The notes below the pieces were generated by a model that saw only the letters and a program-made list of their open reading frames with translations, was not told the DNA's origin and did not search any database. This document shows, piece after piece, positions 37,936 through 45,586 of a stretch of 64,000 nt of DNA. The position numbers were made by a program, and so were the translations under genes. The DNA lies in NCBI RefSeq assembly GCF_040702995.1, contig NZ_CP159992.1:6415001-6479000 (forward strand), read 5' to 3'. Origin of the DNA: Paenibacillus sp. AN1007. GTDB lineage: Bacteria; Bacillota; Bacilli; Paenibacillales; Paenibacillaceae. Position 1 is the first letter of the stretch. Each line of letters begins with the position of its first letter.

Positions 37936-38883
37936 TTATGTTTGTGACGAGTCAGCCTGGATAAACCGGTTATACATGGTATCCATAATGTACTGAAGCT
38001 CGGAGTGCATAGGTTTAAGGATAGTCACGCCTTCCAGGTTACGCATCATGCCGAGAATGATCGCGCGTCTTGGGGAAAATTCCATGATCTCCTGCCTAAG
38101 TATGGCAAGGGTCTCAAGTACATCATTTCTGGATTGTCCTGCAGGCAGCTCGCTTGAAGCAGTATCCTGCATCTGTTTCAGAATATGGGCAGGATGGCGC
38201 AGCATGGTAACATCCGATTGGGGTTCGGCGATCCAGGCAGGCCACTGCTCTAGTGGAATGAGCGGTACGGGCCGATGCTGCAGATAACCCTGTGCTGCAT
38301 AATCCAACGACAGCAGGAGGTTGGCTGCCATTTTGTTTACCGTAAGGTTCGGCATTTCAGTAAACCAGATTTTCACATACGATAGAAGAAGCCCATTCGT
38401 TAGTAAGATGAGATCGATTGTATAAGGTTCAATCTCGGAGCCGTACAGGTCCTCCAGCTTGCTTTTGAACCAATGCAGTGTACGAATCTCGATATCTCTT
38501 TGCTGAGGGGTGCAGCGTTCCTTACGCAGCTGCTCATCGTCCATCATCATGCTTCGCATCTGCACGCGCAAAAATTCCTTTAATTCGGAGACGTGTGTCA
38601 GCAGCACCTCGATCTGTTTCTGCAGCCGCTCTCTGGATGACAGGCTGGTTTCCTGCTCAATCTGGGACATCTCGTCCATCAGAATGTATACACAGTACTC
38701 CAGGGTACTCGCTTCCAGCTCTTCTTTGGACTTGAACATCAGATATAAGCTGCCTTTGGACATCCCGCATAACTCGGCAATCTCCTGCATGGAGGTGGCG
38801 GCACTGCCCTTGGCAGCAAACAGCTTGAGCGCTGTAGTGATGATCAGTTTTCTCTTTTCGTTCATCCCATGGATCGGGTTCAT
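37936..38883 (-). CDS. TetR-family regulator of the RND pump
   Basis: 315 residues, long for the family (usually near 200). The N-terminal helix-turn-helix is clear (ALKLFAAKGSAATSMQEIAELCGMSKGSLYLMFKSKEEL). The C-terminal ligand domain is extended and helical. ATG at 38883 is preferred, with GAGGTGA about ten bases upstream; GTG at 38898 is the alternative. It is the first gene of a unit with the RND pump, and two inverted repeats upstream are candidate operators for autoregulation. Confidence 0.87.
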   Translation of the reverse strand: MNPIHGMNEKRKLIITTALKLFAAKGSAATSMQEIAELCGMSKGSLYLMFKSKEELEASTLEYCVYILMDEMSQIEQETSLSSRERLQKQIEVLLTHVSELKEFLRVQMRSMMMDDEQLRKERCTPQQRDIEIRTLHWFKSKLEDLYGSEIEPYTIDLILLTNGLLLSYVKIWFTEMPNLTVNKMAANLLLSLDYAAQGYLQHRPVPLIPLEQWPAWIAEPQSDVTMLRHPAHILKQMQDTASSELPAGQSRNDVLETLAILRQEIMEFSPRRAIILGMMRNLEGVTILKPMHSELQYIMDTMYNRFIQADSSQT

Positions 38884-38906
38884 GAAGGGTACGTTCACCT
38901 CACTGG

Positions 38907-38941
38907 GAACTCTTGAGTTCTTGAATTGACTTTATGGTCAA
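38907..38941. promoter_or_regulatory. Candidate operators of the TetR/RND unit
   Basis: Two inverted repeats lie just upstream of the TetR gene: GAACTC-TT-GAGTTC (38907-38920, perfect) and TTGAC-TTTATG-GTCAA (38926-38941, perfect arms). Either could be the TetR-type binding site. Confidence 0.5.
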
Positions 38942-39138
38942 ACTAAGTATAAACGATGTAAATGAGGGATTACAAATGTGCGCGATGCAGGGGGTGAAAA
39001 CGAACCTAAATTCGACTGAGAGTGAACTGGAAAAAATGCATTGAACAGGCTCTGAAGCCTCCTCAGGACAAGAGAATGAAGAGGAAGCAAAGTTTAATGA
39101 AGTGGAGGCAGAGCGAAGGTAAGAGAAAAGAAAAGAGA

Positions 39139-39270
39139 CTATGCTCCCTGAAAATCGAAAATAGCAAGCATGAGAACTGCTGCCAGAGAGACGAGATAGA
39201 AGAGTGCCAGTACTATCAAAATGGAGTACCCCGTGTATGCACTGATACGTACCAACCATTTTTTCTTCAA
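39139..39270 (-). CDS. Small membrane protein, 43 residues
   Basis: A short gene starting with TTG at 39270, chosen because AAAGGAGGGG (39285-39276) stands five bases upstream. The product begins with Lys/Trp/Arg-rich residues, then one long hydrophobic segment (YSILIVLALFYLVSLAAVLML) and ends DFQGA. This is the look of a single-pass small membrane protein, with the N terminus inside by the positive-inside rule. It lies between the TetR/RND unit and the SMR pair, all on the minus strand. I do not recognise the family. Confidence 0.6.
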   Translation of the reverse strand: MKKKWLVRISAYTGYSILIVLALFYLVSLAAVLMLAIFDFQGA

Positions 39271-39380
39271 GTAATCCCCTCCTTTATTCCGCTGAGCTAA
39301 CAAGATTTGCTCACGTATTACATTATATCCCAAACGGCCTATCATACCTAAAATATTCTACCTGAAAAATTGTACTTACA

Positions 39381-39410
39381 AAAGACGACTTCCTGATTGA
39401 AGTCGCCTTT
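39381..39410 (-). terminator. Terminator after the SMR pair
   Basis: GACGACTTC (39384-39392) faces GAAGTCGCC (39399-39407); on the minus strand the hairpin is followed by TCTTTTGT. It separates the SMR pair from the 43-residue gene. Confidence 0.65.
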
Positions 39411-39443
39411 CGGAATGTATAATGAGCCTCATGCTGCATTACA

Positions 39444-39758
39444 TTACGTAATAATTTTCAATCCAACCGCTGCCACCAAAATCATCGCAATGAACAGCAG
39501 CCGCTTCGCTTCCTTTCGCTCCCCAAACAGAAGCATACCCGTTGCGGTACTTCCCACCGTACCGATTCCTGTCCATACCGCATAGGCTGTACCCATAGGA
39601 ATGGATGTCATGGCATAGGATAACAGCGAAAAGCTGAACACAAACGATACCAGCATCAGGACAATATAAGGCCAGCCCTTGCGCGTAGAAGCCCCGTTAA
39701 TGCCGATGACCCCAAAAATTTCACAGATTCCCGCACCTACAATTGCAAGCCATGCCAT
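39444..39758 (-). CDS. SMR multidrug efflux subunit (YkkD/SugE-like)
   Basis: 104 residues with four helices. The start MAWLAIVGAGICEIFGVIGI carries the conserved glutamate of helix 1 (Glu13), and GTAYAVWTGIGTVG is the helix 3 signature. It is the second of two SMR genes; their stop and start overlap by one base, so a heterodimeric pump like YkkCD or YvdRS is likely. Substrates in related pairs are cationic drugs or guanidinium compounds. Confidence 0.9.
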   Translation of the reverse strand: MAWLAIVGAGICEIFGVIGINGASTRKGWPYIVLMLVSFVFSFSLLSYAMTSIPMGTAYAVWTGIGTVGSTATGMLLFGERKEAKRLLFIAMILVAAVGLKIIT

Positions 39759-40114
39759 TAGACGGCACCTCCTTTAACCTGTGGTTTCTGATTTTCCTGC
39801 TGGTCTGTTACCAGCTTCAGTCCAATGACGCCGCAGAGGAGCAGTCCGATCAGCAGCATTTTAGTCAAACGGAACGGCTCACCGAACAGCAGCATTTCGG
39901 TCAACACTGTACCGGCTGTACCAATCCCTGTAAACACGGCGTAGACCGTACCAACGGGCAGTCTTTTGGCAGCGGCAATAATAAGCCCGAAGCTGATCAT
40001 AATGGCGATTGCTGTCAATGCCCATTCCCAGGCATTCGAGGCATGCTTCAATCCGCTGACCCAGACAATTTCAATGATTCCTCCTATAAAAACGTATAAC
40101 CAGTTGCGGTTCAT
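39758..40114 (-). CDS. SMR multidrug efflux subunit (YkkC-like)
   Basis: 118 residues with four helices. MNRNWLYVFIGGIIEIVWVSG carries the helix 1 glutamate (Glu15), and GTVYAVFTGIGTAG the helix 3 signature. It follows the TetR gene by five bases and precedes the second SMR gene with a one-base overlap. The pair and the regulator form one operon. No guanidine riboswitch was recognised upstream. Confidence 0.9.
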   Translation of the reverse strand: MNRNWLYVFIGGIIEIVWVSGLKHASNAWEWALTAIAIMISFGLIIAAAKRLPVGTVYAVFTGIGTAGTVLTEMLLFGEPFRLTKMLLIGLLLCGVIGLKLVTDQQENQKPQVKGGAV

Positions 40115-40119
40115 GATGT

Positions 40120-40734
40120 TTAATCTCCTTCTGGCACAACAGGAAGTGCCTCTTTATTCATGCTGTGTATTCCAATCCAAAAGACGGGCCAGGCTGCATC
40201 GAGGCGTCGTTTATACCGACGTGAGCTTCCGTAGATAATCTCAACCGTAATGCCATCGAGAAATGTCATAAAAGCGATGGCGGCCTGTTCGGCAGAAACA
40301 GGCGGAATATCTCCTTCGCGAATTGCTCGCTGTAGCAGTCTGGATAAAGTACGCTCCATCCCATCCAGAAATGGATACACCAGGTCCATCACATGACTGT
40401 ACAGATCCGGCGGCGGATAATAACAATTGCGGAGCATCAGCCTGGCAGAAGCATGATCCTGATATTCCTGTTCAAACCACACCAGCAGTCCCCGCAGACG
40501 CTCTTCCAGCGGCAGGTGGGCATGATCCCGGAAATATTCCAGAGTGTGCCGACGTACTTCATGAAATGCATGGTCCAGCGTGCTCATAAACAGATCTTCT
40601 TTGCCGCTGAAATGCGCATATATAGAGGGTTTCTTAATCCCGACTTCATCAGCGATCGCTCTCAGCGAGGCCCCTTCGTAGCCGTCTCTTGCAAAATGAA
40701 ACAGGGCTGCATCCCGGATAGAATATGCAGTCAT
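40120..40734 (-). CDS. TetR-family regulator of the SMR pair
   Basis: 204 residues. The helix-turn-helix is in the first 50 residues (ALFHFARDGYEGASLRAIADEVGIKKPSIYAHFSGKEDLF), and the rest is a ligand-binding helical domain. ATG at 40734 follows AGGAAGGTG; the longer frame to 40776 runs through the operator and is rejected. It is the first gene of the SMR operon, and a perfect palindrome sits just upstream. Confidence 0.9.
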   Translation of the reverse strand: MTAYSIRDAALFHFARDGYEGASLRAIADEVGIKKPSIYAHFSGKEDLFMSTLDHAFHEVRRHTLEYFRDHAHLPLEERLRGLLVWFEQEYQDHASARLMLRNCYYPPPDLYSHVMDLVYPFLDGMERTLSRLLQRAIREGDIPPVSAEQAAIAFMTFLDGITVEIIYGSSRRYKRRLDAAWPVFWIGIHSMNKEALPVVPEGD

Positions 40735-40746
40735 TATATTCACCTT

Positions 40747-40762
40747 CCTAACGGTCGTTAGG
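40747..40762. promoter_or_regulatory. TetR-type operator of the SMR operon
   Basis: CCTAACG-GT-CGTTAGG is a perfect 7-2-7 inverted repeat thirteen bases upstream of the TetR start codon. It matches the common TetR-family TAACG..CGTTA pattern and suggests autorepression. Confidence 0.75.
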
Positions 40763-40802
40763 TAACATTTTTTCACGATTCATATTATATGTCAAGAATG
40801 AA

Positions 40803-40843
40803 AATACATCCGCCGCACGTGAAGAGTGCAGACGGATGTATTT
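40803..40843 (-). terminator. Terminator after the PLD-domain gene
   Basis: ATACATCCG-C-CGCAC and GTGC-AGA-CGGATGTAT form a stem; on the minus strand a TTTTCATTC run follows. It lies 150 bases past the stop of the PLD-domain gene. Confidence 0.7.
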
Positions 40844-40992
40844 CGCTAAGTGGATAAATTTGAATTTTGTTGTGATATGAAGTCGTTATATAGGGCTCAG
40901 CAGATCCATTCACAAAACGGAGAGAACGGATAGAGCCTGAAAAGTGAACGTGTAAATACCCTTTTGTTCAACGGGTACAAATGCGCCGATCA

Positions 40993-42489
40993 TCAGAAGG
41001 TAGTAAAGCCGAGAATAAGCTGCAGTTTGTACAGAATGCCTTTCAGGAAGGTTGTTTTCTCCTGAAACTCCTCCAAATTCAAAGTGAACTCGGCATCCTC
41101 GTTCGTCCAGATACGCTTGAAATAATTTGCAATGTCGACGGTAAATGCATTGTCTGCCGGGGCTGCAGCCCAAATGTTATTTTCCAGATTATAATCATTC
41201 AGATTCCGGGGGGTGAAATTGGTTGACCCGCCGAGTACGATATGATCTCCAGCAGCCTTCGCGATATACATCATCTTGGTATGGTACTGCTCTTTGGTGG
41301 TGTTGTACCAGCGAATCTGGATTTTTCCGTTCGATTTGTCATGCAGCTCAGCGGCCACAGGACGATTGGGGATACCGATCTTCTCCTGACCGAAGGCATT
41401 TTCGTTGGGATCAAGTATAAGCCGGATGTCGGCTCCTCGCTCCGAGGCGTCCAGTAATGCCTCCAGTACTTTGGGTGAAGCGATATAGAACATGCCCATC
41501 CAGATTGTATCCCCTTTTTCCGCTTGGCTAAGCTCACTCAGCAAAGCATCATTGACTTTGCCTTCGGTCAAATATCGCAGGCGAATAGGTCCATCATTTT
41601 CGCTCGGTTTCCCGGACGGGGAGGTCTCGGAAGTATCGGTATATGTGGGCAGCTGACCTCCACCGGATATATCGACAACAGCCTGCTCCGATTGAATGAT
41701 ATCACCAATGATTGGCCCGTTGACTTCAAATCCAATGTTGGAATGGTACGCGCTGGGATCATGAATGTTGCCTGAGGATACAATAGCCGTCTTTTCACTG
41801 GCAACCACCTTGCGGTGATTTGCCTTCACGTTCAGCAGTTTTAGATACGAACGCAGCGTGACATCGGGACCATCTGTCGCCATCAGGTTAGGAATCCACC
41901 CCTTCCCGGACTGACCAAACCACTGGAAGAACGTGCGCCAGACCGCAGAATACACCGGTGTAGAATCCCGTAGTGGATCATCATTAGTGACAACGACCTG
42001 TATGTCAGCCTGTTTCATCTCTTCCAGTAGTTGATTGGGAGCGGAGTTATAGTTGGTGTTTACTTCATCCGTAATGAACCAGATGTCCATGTCGGGATGC
42101 TTCATTTTTTTGGCAATGAGCGCATCGGTAAACTCTTGACTGACAGGTGGGAAGTTCTGCCCCTTGTGCTGGTAGTTGTTGAATAGAAACATATCAACCA
42201 GAACAAACTGTTCTGCATCCTCGACGACCTGCAGCATGCGCTGAAAAATCTGCTGTTCATGCTGCATCTGTCCATCGGAAGAAGGGTATGTGAGATCATG
42301 AAGGAACTCCATATTCTTCACCCGGTATTCCTGGCTTTCATAAGAGATGCCTGGCGGCAGCGGTTTATAGGTCTGATAGAGCATAACCGCAATAAGCCAA
42401 AGGATAAGTAATACAAGTGCTGTGCGTATGTATGGAAATTTGCCACGAGAAGATCTGCGGTCAGAGGTATGGCGGCGCAATGAAACCAA
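40993..42489 (-). CDS. Membrane-anchored phospholipase D-like protein
   Basis: 498 residues. One N-terminal membrane helix (ALVLLILWLIAVMLY) precedes two PLD half-domains: NHRKVVASEKTAIVSSGN and YHTKMMYIAKAAGDHIVLGGSTN carry HxK motifs, each followed by a Ser/Gly-Asn strand. The family includes cardiolipin synthases and phosphatidyltransferases, but the first motif is not a full HxKxxxxD, so the activity is uncertain. The TTG start at 42489 is chosen since AAGGGGGA is eight bases upstream; the frame extends to 42585 without a site. The catalytic part is predicted outside the cell. Confidence 0.78.
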   Translation of the reverse strand: MVSLRRHTSDRRSSRGKFPYIRTALVLLILWLIAVMLYQTYKPLPPGISYESQEYRVKNMEFLHDLTYPSSDGQMQHEQQIFQRMLQVVEDAEQFVLVDMFLFNNYQHKGQNFPPVSQEFTDALIAKKMKHPDMDIWFITDEVNTNYNSAPNQLLEEMKQADIQVVVTNDDPLRDSTPVYSAVWRTFFQWFGQSGKGWIPNLMATDGPDVTLRSYLKLLNVKANHRKVVASEKTAIVSSGNIHDPSAYHSNIGFEVNGPIIGDIIQSEQAVVDISGGGQLPTYTDTSETSPSGKPSENDGPIRLRYLTEGKVNDALLSELSQAEKGDTIWMGMFYIASPKVLEALLDASERGADIRLILDPNENAFGQEKIGIPNRPVAAELHDKSNGKIQIRWYNTTKEQYHTKMMYIAKAAGDHIVLGGSTNFTPRNLNDYNLENNIWAAAPADNAFTVDIANYFKRIWTNEDAEFTLNLEEFQEKTTFLKGILYKLQLILGFTTF

Positions 42490-42629
42490 CGGTGGATTCC
42501 CCCTTTTCTGTTTGCTGACGTTTATTACCACATGGATAGCGATGTTGACGCAGGAGACATGATTCGGATGTTGTGTGGGTGACATGAGGGTCTGTTACAG
42601 GCCGAATCAGGTAATTTGATTTGGATGAA

Positions 42630-42658
42630 TCGACAGCCGCAGAGCCGTTGTGTATAAT
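42630..42658 (+). promoter_or_regulatory. Probable promoter of the carH-like gene
   Basis: TCGACA (42630-42635), 17 bases, TATAAT (42653-42658); the start codon is 50 bases downstream. The -10 region GTGTATAATGAACG resembles the repeated TTGT..ATAATGTT words before the carotenoid operon. Confidence 0.6.
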
Positions 42659-42707
42659 GAACGTATTATTTTTGTAGAACGTTTATGGAGAGAAAGTAGG
42701 TAATCGC

Positions 42708-43655
42708 GTGTATTCCATCAAACAAGTCGCTGCTATGCTGGGCATTCAGGCGGTCACGCTCCGGGCTTGGGAAAGTCGGTATAATGCAGTCACCCCTGAG
42801 CGGACGGATTCGGGTTATCGCATGTACACGGAAGAGAATATTGCGGATCTGCGCTGGCTGAAAGAACAGATTGATCAGCATCAGGCCAGCATCTCCGAGG
42901 CTGTACGCATGTTAAAGGTCAGGAAAGCGAATGTGCCCGATGCAGAAGCTGCTGCAGCCATGCCGATGGTTCCACCGGTACCTGTGATGGAAGAGGCTTA
43001 TGCACAGATGGCAGATCAGATCTATGACTCTCTTTACCATTTTCAGGGTGAGCGTGCCAACGGTTTGATTGATTTTGGCTTCACGATGTACGGATATGAC
43101 AGCATGTTCTACCATGTGCTCGTACCGATTCTTGTTCGGGTTGGAGACGCATGGGAAGAGGGGCGTGCAACGGTAGCGCAGGAGCACTTCATGACACAGC
43201 TGATTTCACAGCGGTTTTATCAGTTTTTCCATCTGTTCCCGATCTATCCGCATCTGCCCAAAGTTCTGGCTCTTTGTCCGGAAGGGGAGCATCACCAGGT
43301 TGGTTTACTGCTGTTCTCTCTATTTATGCGTAAAAATGGAGCAGAAGTCCTGTATCTCGGAGCCAATACGCCGGAAGAAGGGGTATTTCCAATCCTCCGT
43401 GAGCAGAAAATCAAATTAGTCTGTCTATCCATCACAAACCCTGGACTTGTTGAAGCTTGCGACCAGTTGATTGGCCGAATTCAGGACGAGTTCCCTCAGA
43501 TCCGTTTCGTGCTTGGGGGCAAAGGGTTTGAACGTGCGGAGAATGCTCGTTACCCGGAGTGGATCATGCCTGAAGATTCGGCAGACTGGCAGTCTTGGAT
43601 CGAACGAGAATATTTTACAGAACGACCGTTCGGGGCTGAACAGGCGAGAGGATAA
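42708..43655 (+). CDS. CarH-like MerR/cobalamin photoreceptor regulator
   Basis: 315 residues. A MerR DNA-binding domain (about 1-70, VAAMLGIQAVTLRAWESRY) is followed by a helical bundle with the CarH motif W-x9-EH (Trp149, Glu159-His160) and a B12-binding Rossmann domain with E-x-H-x-x-G (Glu194, His196, Gly199; His196 would be the lower cobalt ligand). CarH tetramers repress carotenoid genes in the dark with adenosylcobalamin and fall apart in light. The residue after Trp149 is Glu, where Thermus CarH has the His that caps cobalt after photolysis. It starts with GTG and stands 380 bases before the carotenoid operon, its likely target. Confidence 0.88.
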   Translation: MYSIKQVAAMLGIQAVTLRAWESRYNAVTPERTDSGYRMYTEENIADLRWLKEQIDQHQASISEAVRMLKVRKANVPDAEAAAAMPMVPPVPVMEEAYAQMADQIYDSLYHFQGERANGLIDFGFTMYGYDSMFYHVLVPILVRVGDAWEEGRATVAQEHFMTQLISQRFYQFFHLFPIYPHLPKVLALCPEGEHHQVGLLLFSLFMRKNGAEVLYLGANTPEEGVFPILREQKIKLVCLSITNPGLVEACDQLIGRIQDEFPQIRFVLGGKGFERAENARYPEWIMPEDSADWQSWIEREYFTERPFGAEQARG

Positions 43656-43729
43656 CAATTAAACATACGGCGACTGCTGATCGAACGGACATAAGGCGAA
43701 CGTCGGTGGAATAGATTCATATATAGCGG

Positions 43730-43767
43730 ACATCCTCTGATCGAAAGATCAAAGGATGTTTTTTTTG
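43730..43767 (+). terminator. Terminator after the carH-like gene
   Basis: CATCCTCTGATC (43731-43742) faces GATCAAAGGATG (43747-43758) around a GAAA loop, followed by eight T. It isolates the regulator from the carotenoid operon. Confidence 0.9.
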
Positions 43768-43875
43768 TGGTGAATAATGAGGATATCGGGACAAAGTTGA
43801 AAGATGATATTTTTCCTGTTAGGTGCCATTTTGAATGGGGTGTTCAGGACATTAGCGTATAAAAAGAGAATTAAT

Positions 43876-43937
43876 TTGACCCGTCGGTCATTTTATGTTT
43901 TACTTGTCGTATAATATTTGTACATCATTTGTATAAT
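43876..43937 (+). promoter_or_regulatory. Promoter and operator region of the carotenoid operon
   Basis: TGACC-CGTC-GGTCA (43877-43890) is an inverted repeat of the kind bound by TetR-family proteins. Two TATAAT boxes follow (43910-43915 and 43932-43937) in repeated words TTGTCGTATAATATT and TTTGTATAATGTTT with TTGTACA between them. Similar words occur at the carH promoter, so they are candidate CarH sites. Which box is used cannot be told. Confidence 0.5.
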
Positions 43938-44035
43938 GTTTTTCGGTTTAGCCGCTTAAAGTGTTACCGAGCGGTTTAATAATAGGTTAGGGGCTTGAGA
44001 ACTAGAGATATTCCCTACATAGAAAGGTGAGTGGC

Positions 44036-45586
44036 ATGATACCGAATCAACAACGCAAACGTGCAGCTGTCATTGGCGCAGGTCCGGGTGGACTTGCAGC
44101 GGCCATGTTATTGTCCGGTCAGGGTTATGAGGTTGACGTGTACGAGAAACAGCAGGCCATTGGCGGACGTTCTTCCCGTCTGGAGCTTGGTGAATACAAG
44201 TTTGATCGCGGGGCTACGTTTTTGATGATGCCTCAGCTGATTGAAGAAATGTTTGACGTGGTCGGACGCAAGCTGTCTGATTATGTAGATATGAAAGAAC
44301 TGACCCCGCTGTACGCTTTGAACTTTGGAGATAAGGTATTCACGCCTTCACGCAATCGGGAGGATACAGCAGCACAGATCAAGGAGCTGTTCCCCGGCAA
44401 CGAAGAGAATTACCTCCGGTACATGCGGGACGAGGAAGTGAAGTTTGGCAAAGTCATGCCGCTGCTCCGCCGTCCATTTGGCAAACTCACCGATTATTTA
44501 CGCAAAGATGCGATTACCGCACTGCCTAAGCTTGATATAAATAATACCGTGTACGGCATTCTTTCCCGTTATTTTACCGATGAACGTCTGCGCTGGGCAT
44601 TTACGTTCCAGTCCAAGTATTTGGGCATGTCCGCATGGGATTGTCCGGGGACGTTTACGATTCTATCGTTTATCGAGCACCAATACGGACTGTTTCATCC
44701 AATCGGCGGCGTGAATCGGGTATTCCAAGCGATGGCCGATGTCGTTGAAGAGAATGGCGGACGTATTCACACGAGTACACCTGTGAAGCAGGTTATTGTT
44801 CGTGATGGTCGCGCAGAGGGTGTACTGCTTGAAAACGGTGAACGGATTGAAGCCGATCATGTCGTAGTCAATGCCGACTTTGCCCATGCAGTGAACCATT
44901 TGTTCGAACCTGGCGTACTTAAAAAATATACACCCGAAAAAATGAAGCGAAAAAAATATTCCTGTTCCACAGCGATGCTGTATCTGGGTGTAGATGGCGA
45001 GATCGGCCTGCCGCATCATTCGATCTATTTTCCGGAAGATTACCGGGTAAACGTAGACGAAATTACCAAACACAAAATACTGTCTGCAGACCCGTCTCTA
45101 TATGTTCATAACCCATCGAGGCTCGATCCGACACTCGCTCCGGCAGGAAAATCTGCACTTTATGTGCTGATGCCGACACCAAACCTTACAGGAGATATCG
45201 ATTGGGAGGCCGAACGAGCGAAAGTGCAGGAAGCTATGCTGAAGCGGCTCGAAGCGATTCCTGAACTGGCAGATATCCGTGGGCGCATTGAAGAATGCAT
45301 GATGTTCACCCCGCTGGATTGGCAGAATGAACTGGACGTATACCAAGGGGCTACGTTCAACATGGCTCATAACCTGGGTCAGATGATGTATCTCAGACCG
45401 CATAATCAGTTTGAGGAATTGGAACGCGTTTGGCTGGTGGGCGGAGGTACCCATCCGGGCAGCGGCTTGCCGACCATTTTCGAATCGGCGCGAATCAGTG
45501 TCAGATTGATTCAGGAAGAGGATGCACGGAGACGTACCAAGCCATCCTCCTACGTGAAGACTGCCCGGGCCGGAGGACACTCATGA
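44036..45586 (+). CDS. CrtN/CrtI-family carotenoid desaturase 1
   Basis: 516 residues. The N terminus AAVIGAGPGGLAAAMLLSGQG is the FAD-binding Rossmann motif, then YEKQQAIGGRSS and FDRGATFLMMP, typical of phytoene/diapophytoene desaturases; the C-terminal FAD motif is LVGGGTHPGSGLPTIFESA. It would introduce double bonds into the C30 or C40 polyene. ATG at 44036 follows AAAGGTGA by five bases; GTG at 44027 overlaps that site. It is the first gene of the carotenoid operon; its stop overlaps the next start as ATGA. CrtN versus CrtP-type chemistry cannot be settled by eye. Confidence 0.87.
   Translation: MIPNQQRKRAAVIGAGPGGLAAAMLLSGQGYEVDVYEKQQAIGGRSSRLELGEYKFDRGATFLMMPQLIEEMFDVVGRKLSDYVDMKELTPLYALNFGDKVFTPSRNREDTAAQIKELFPGNEENYLRYMRDEEVKFGKVMPLLRRPFGKLTDYLRKDAITALPKLDINNTVYGILSRYFTDERLRWAFTFQSKYLGMSAWDCPGTFTILSFIEHQYGLFHPIGGVNRVFQAMADVVEENGGRIHTSTPVKQVIVRDGRAEGVLLENGERIEADHVVVNADFAHAVNHLFEPGVLKKYTPEKMKRKKYSCSTAMLYLGVDGEIGLPHHSIYFPEDYRVNVDEITKHKILSADPSLYVHNPSRLDPTLAPAGKSALYVLMPTPNLTGDIDWEAERAKVQEAMLKRLEAIPELADIRGRIEECMMFTPLDWQNELDVYQGATFNMAHNLGQMMYLRPHNQFEELERVWLVGGGTHPGSGLPTIFESARISVRLIQEEDARRRTKPSSYVKTARAGGHS

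Noticed and set aside
40735-40800. Possible guanidine riboswitch before the SMR operon
   Set aside because: The gap holds a TetR operator and no ykkC-type conserved elements.
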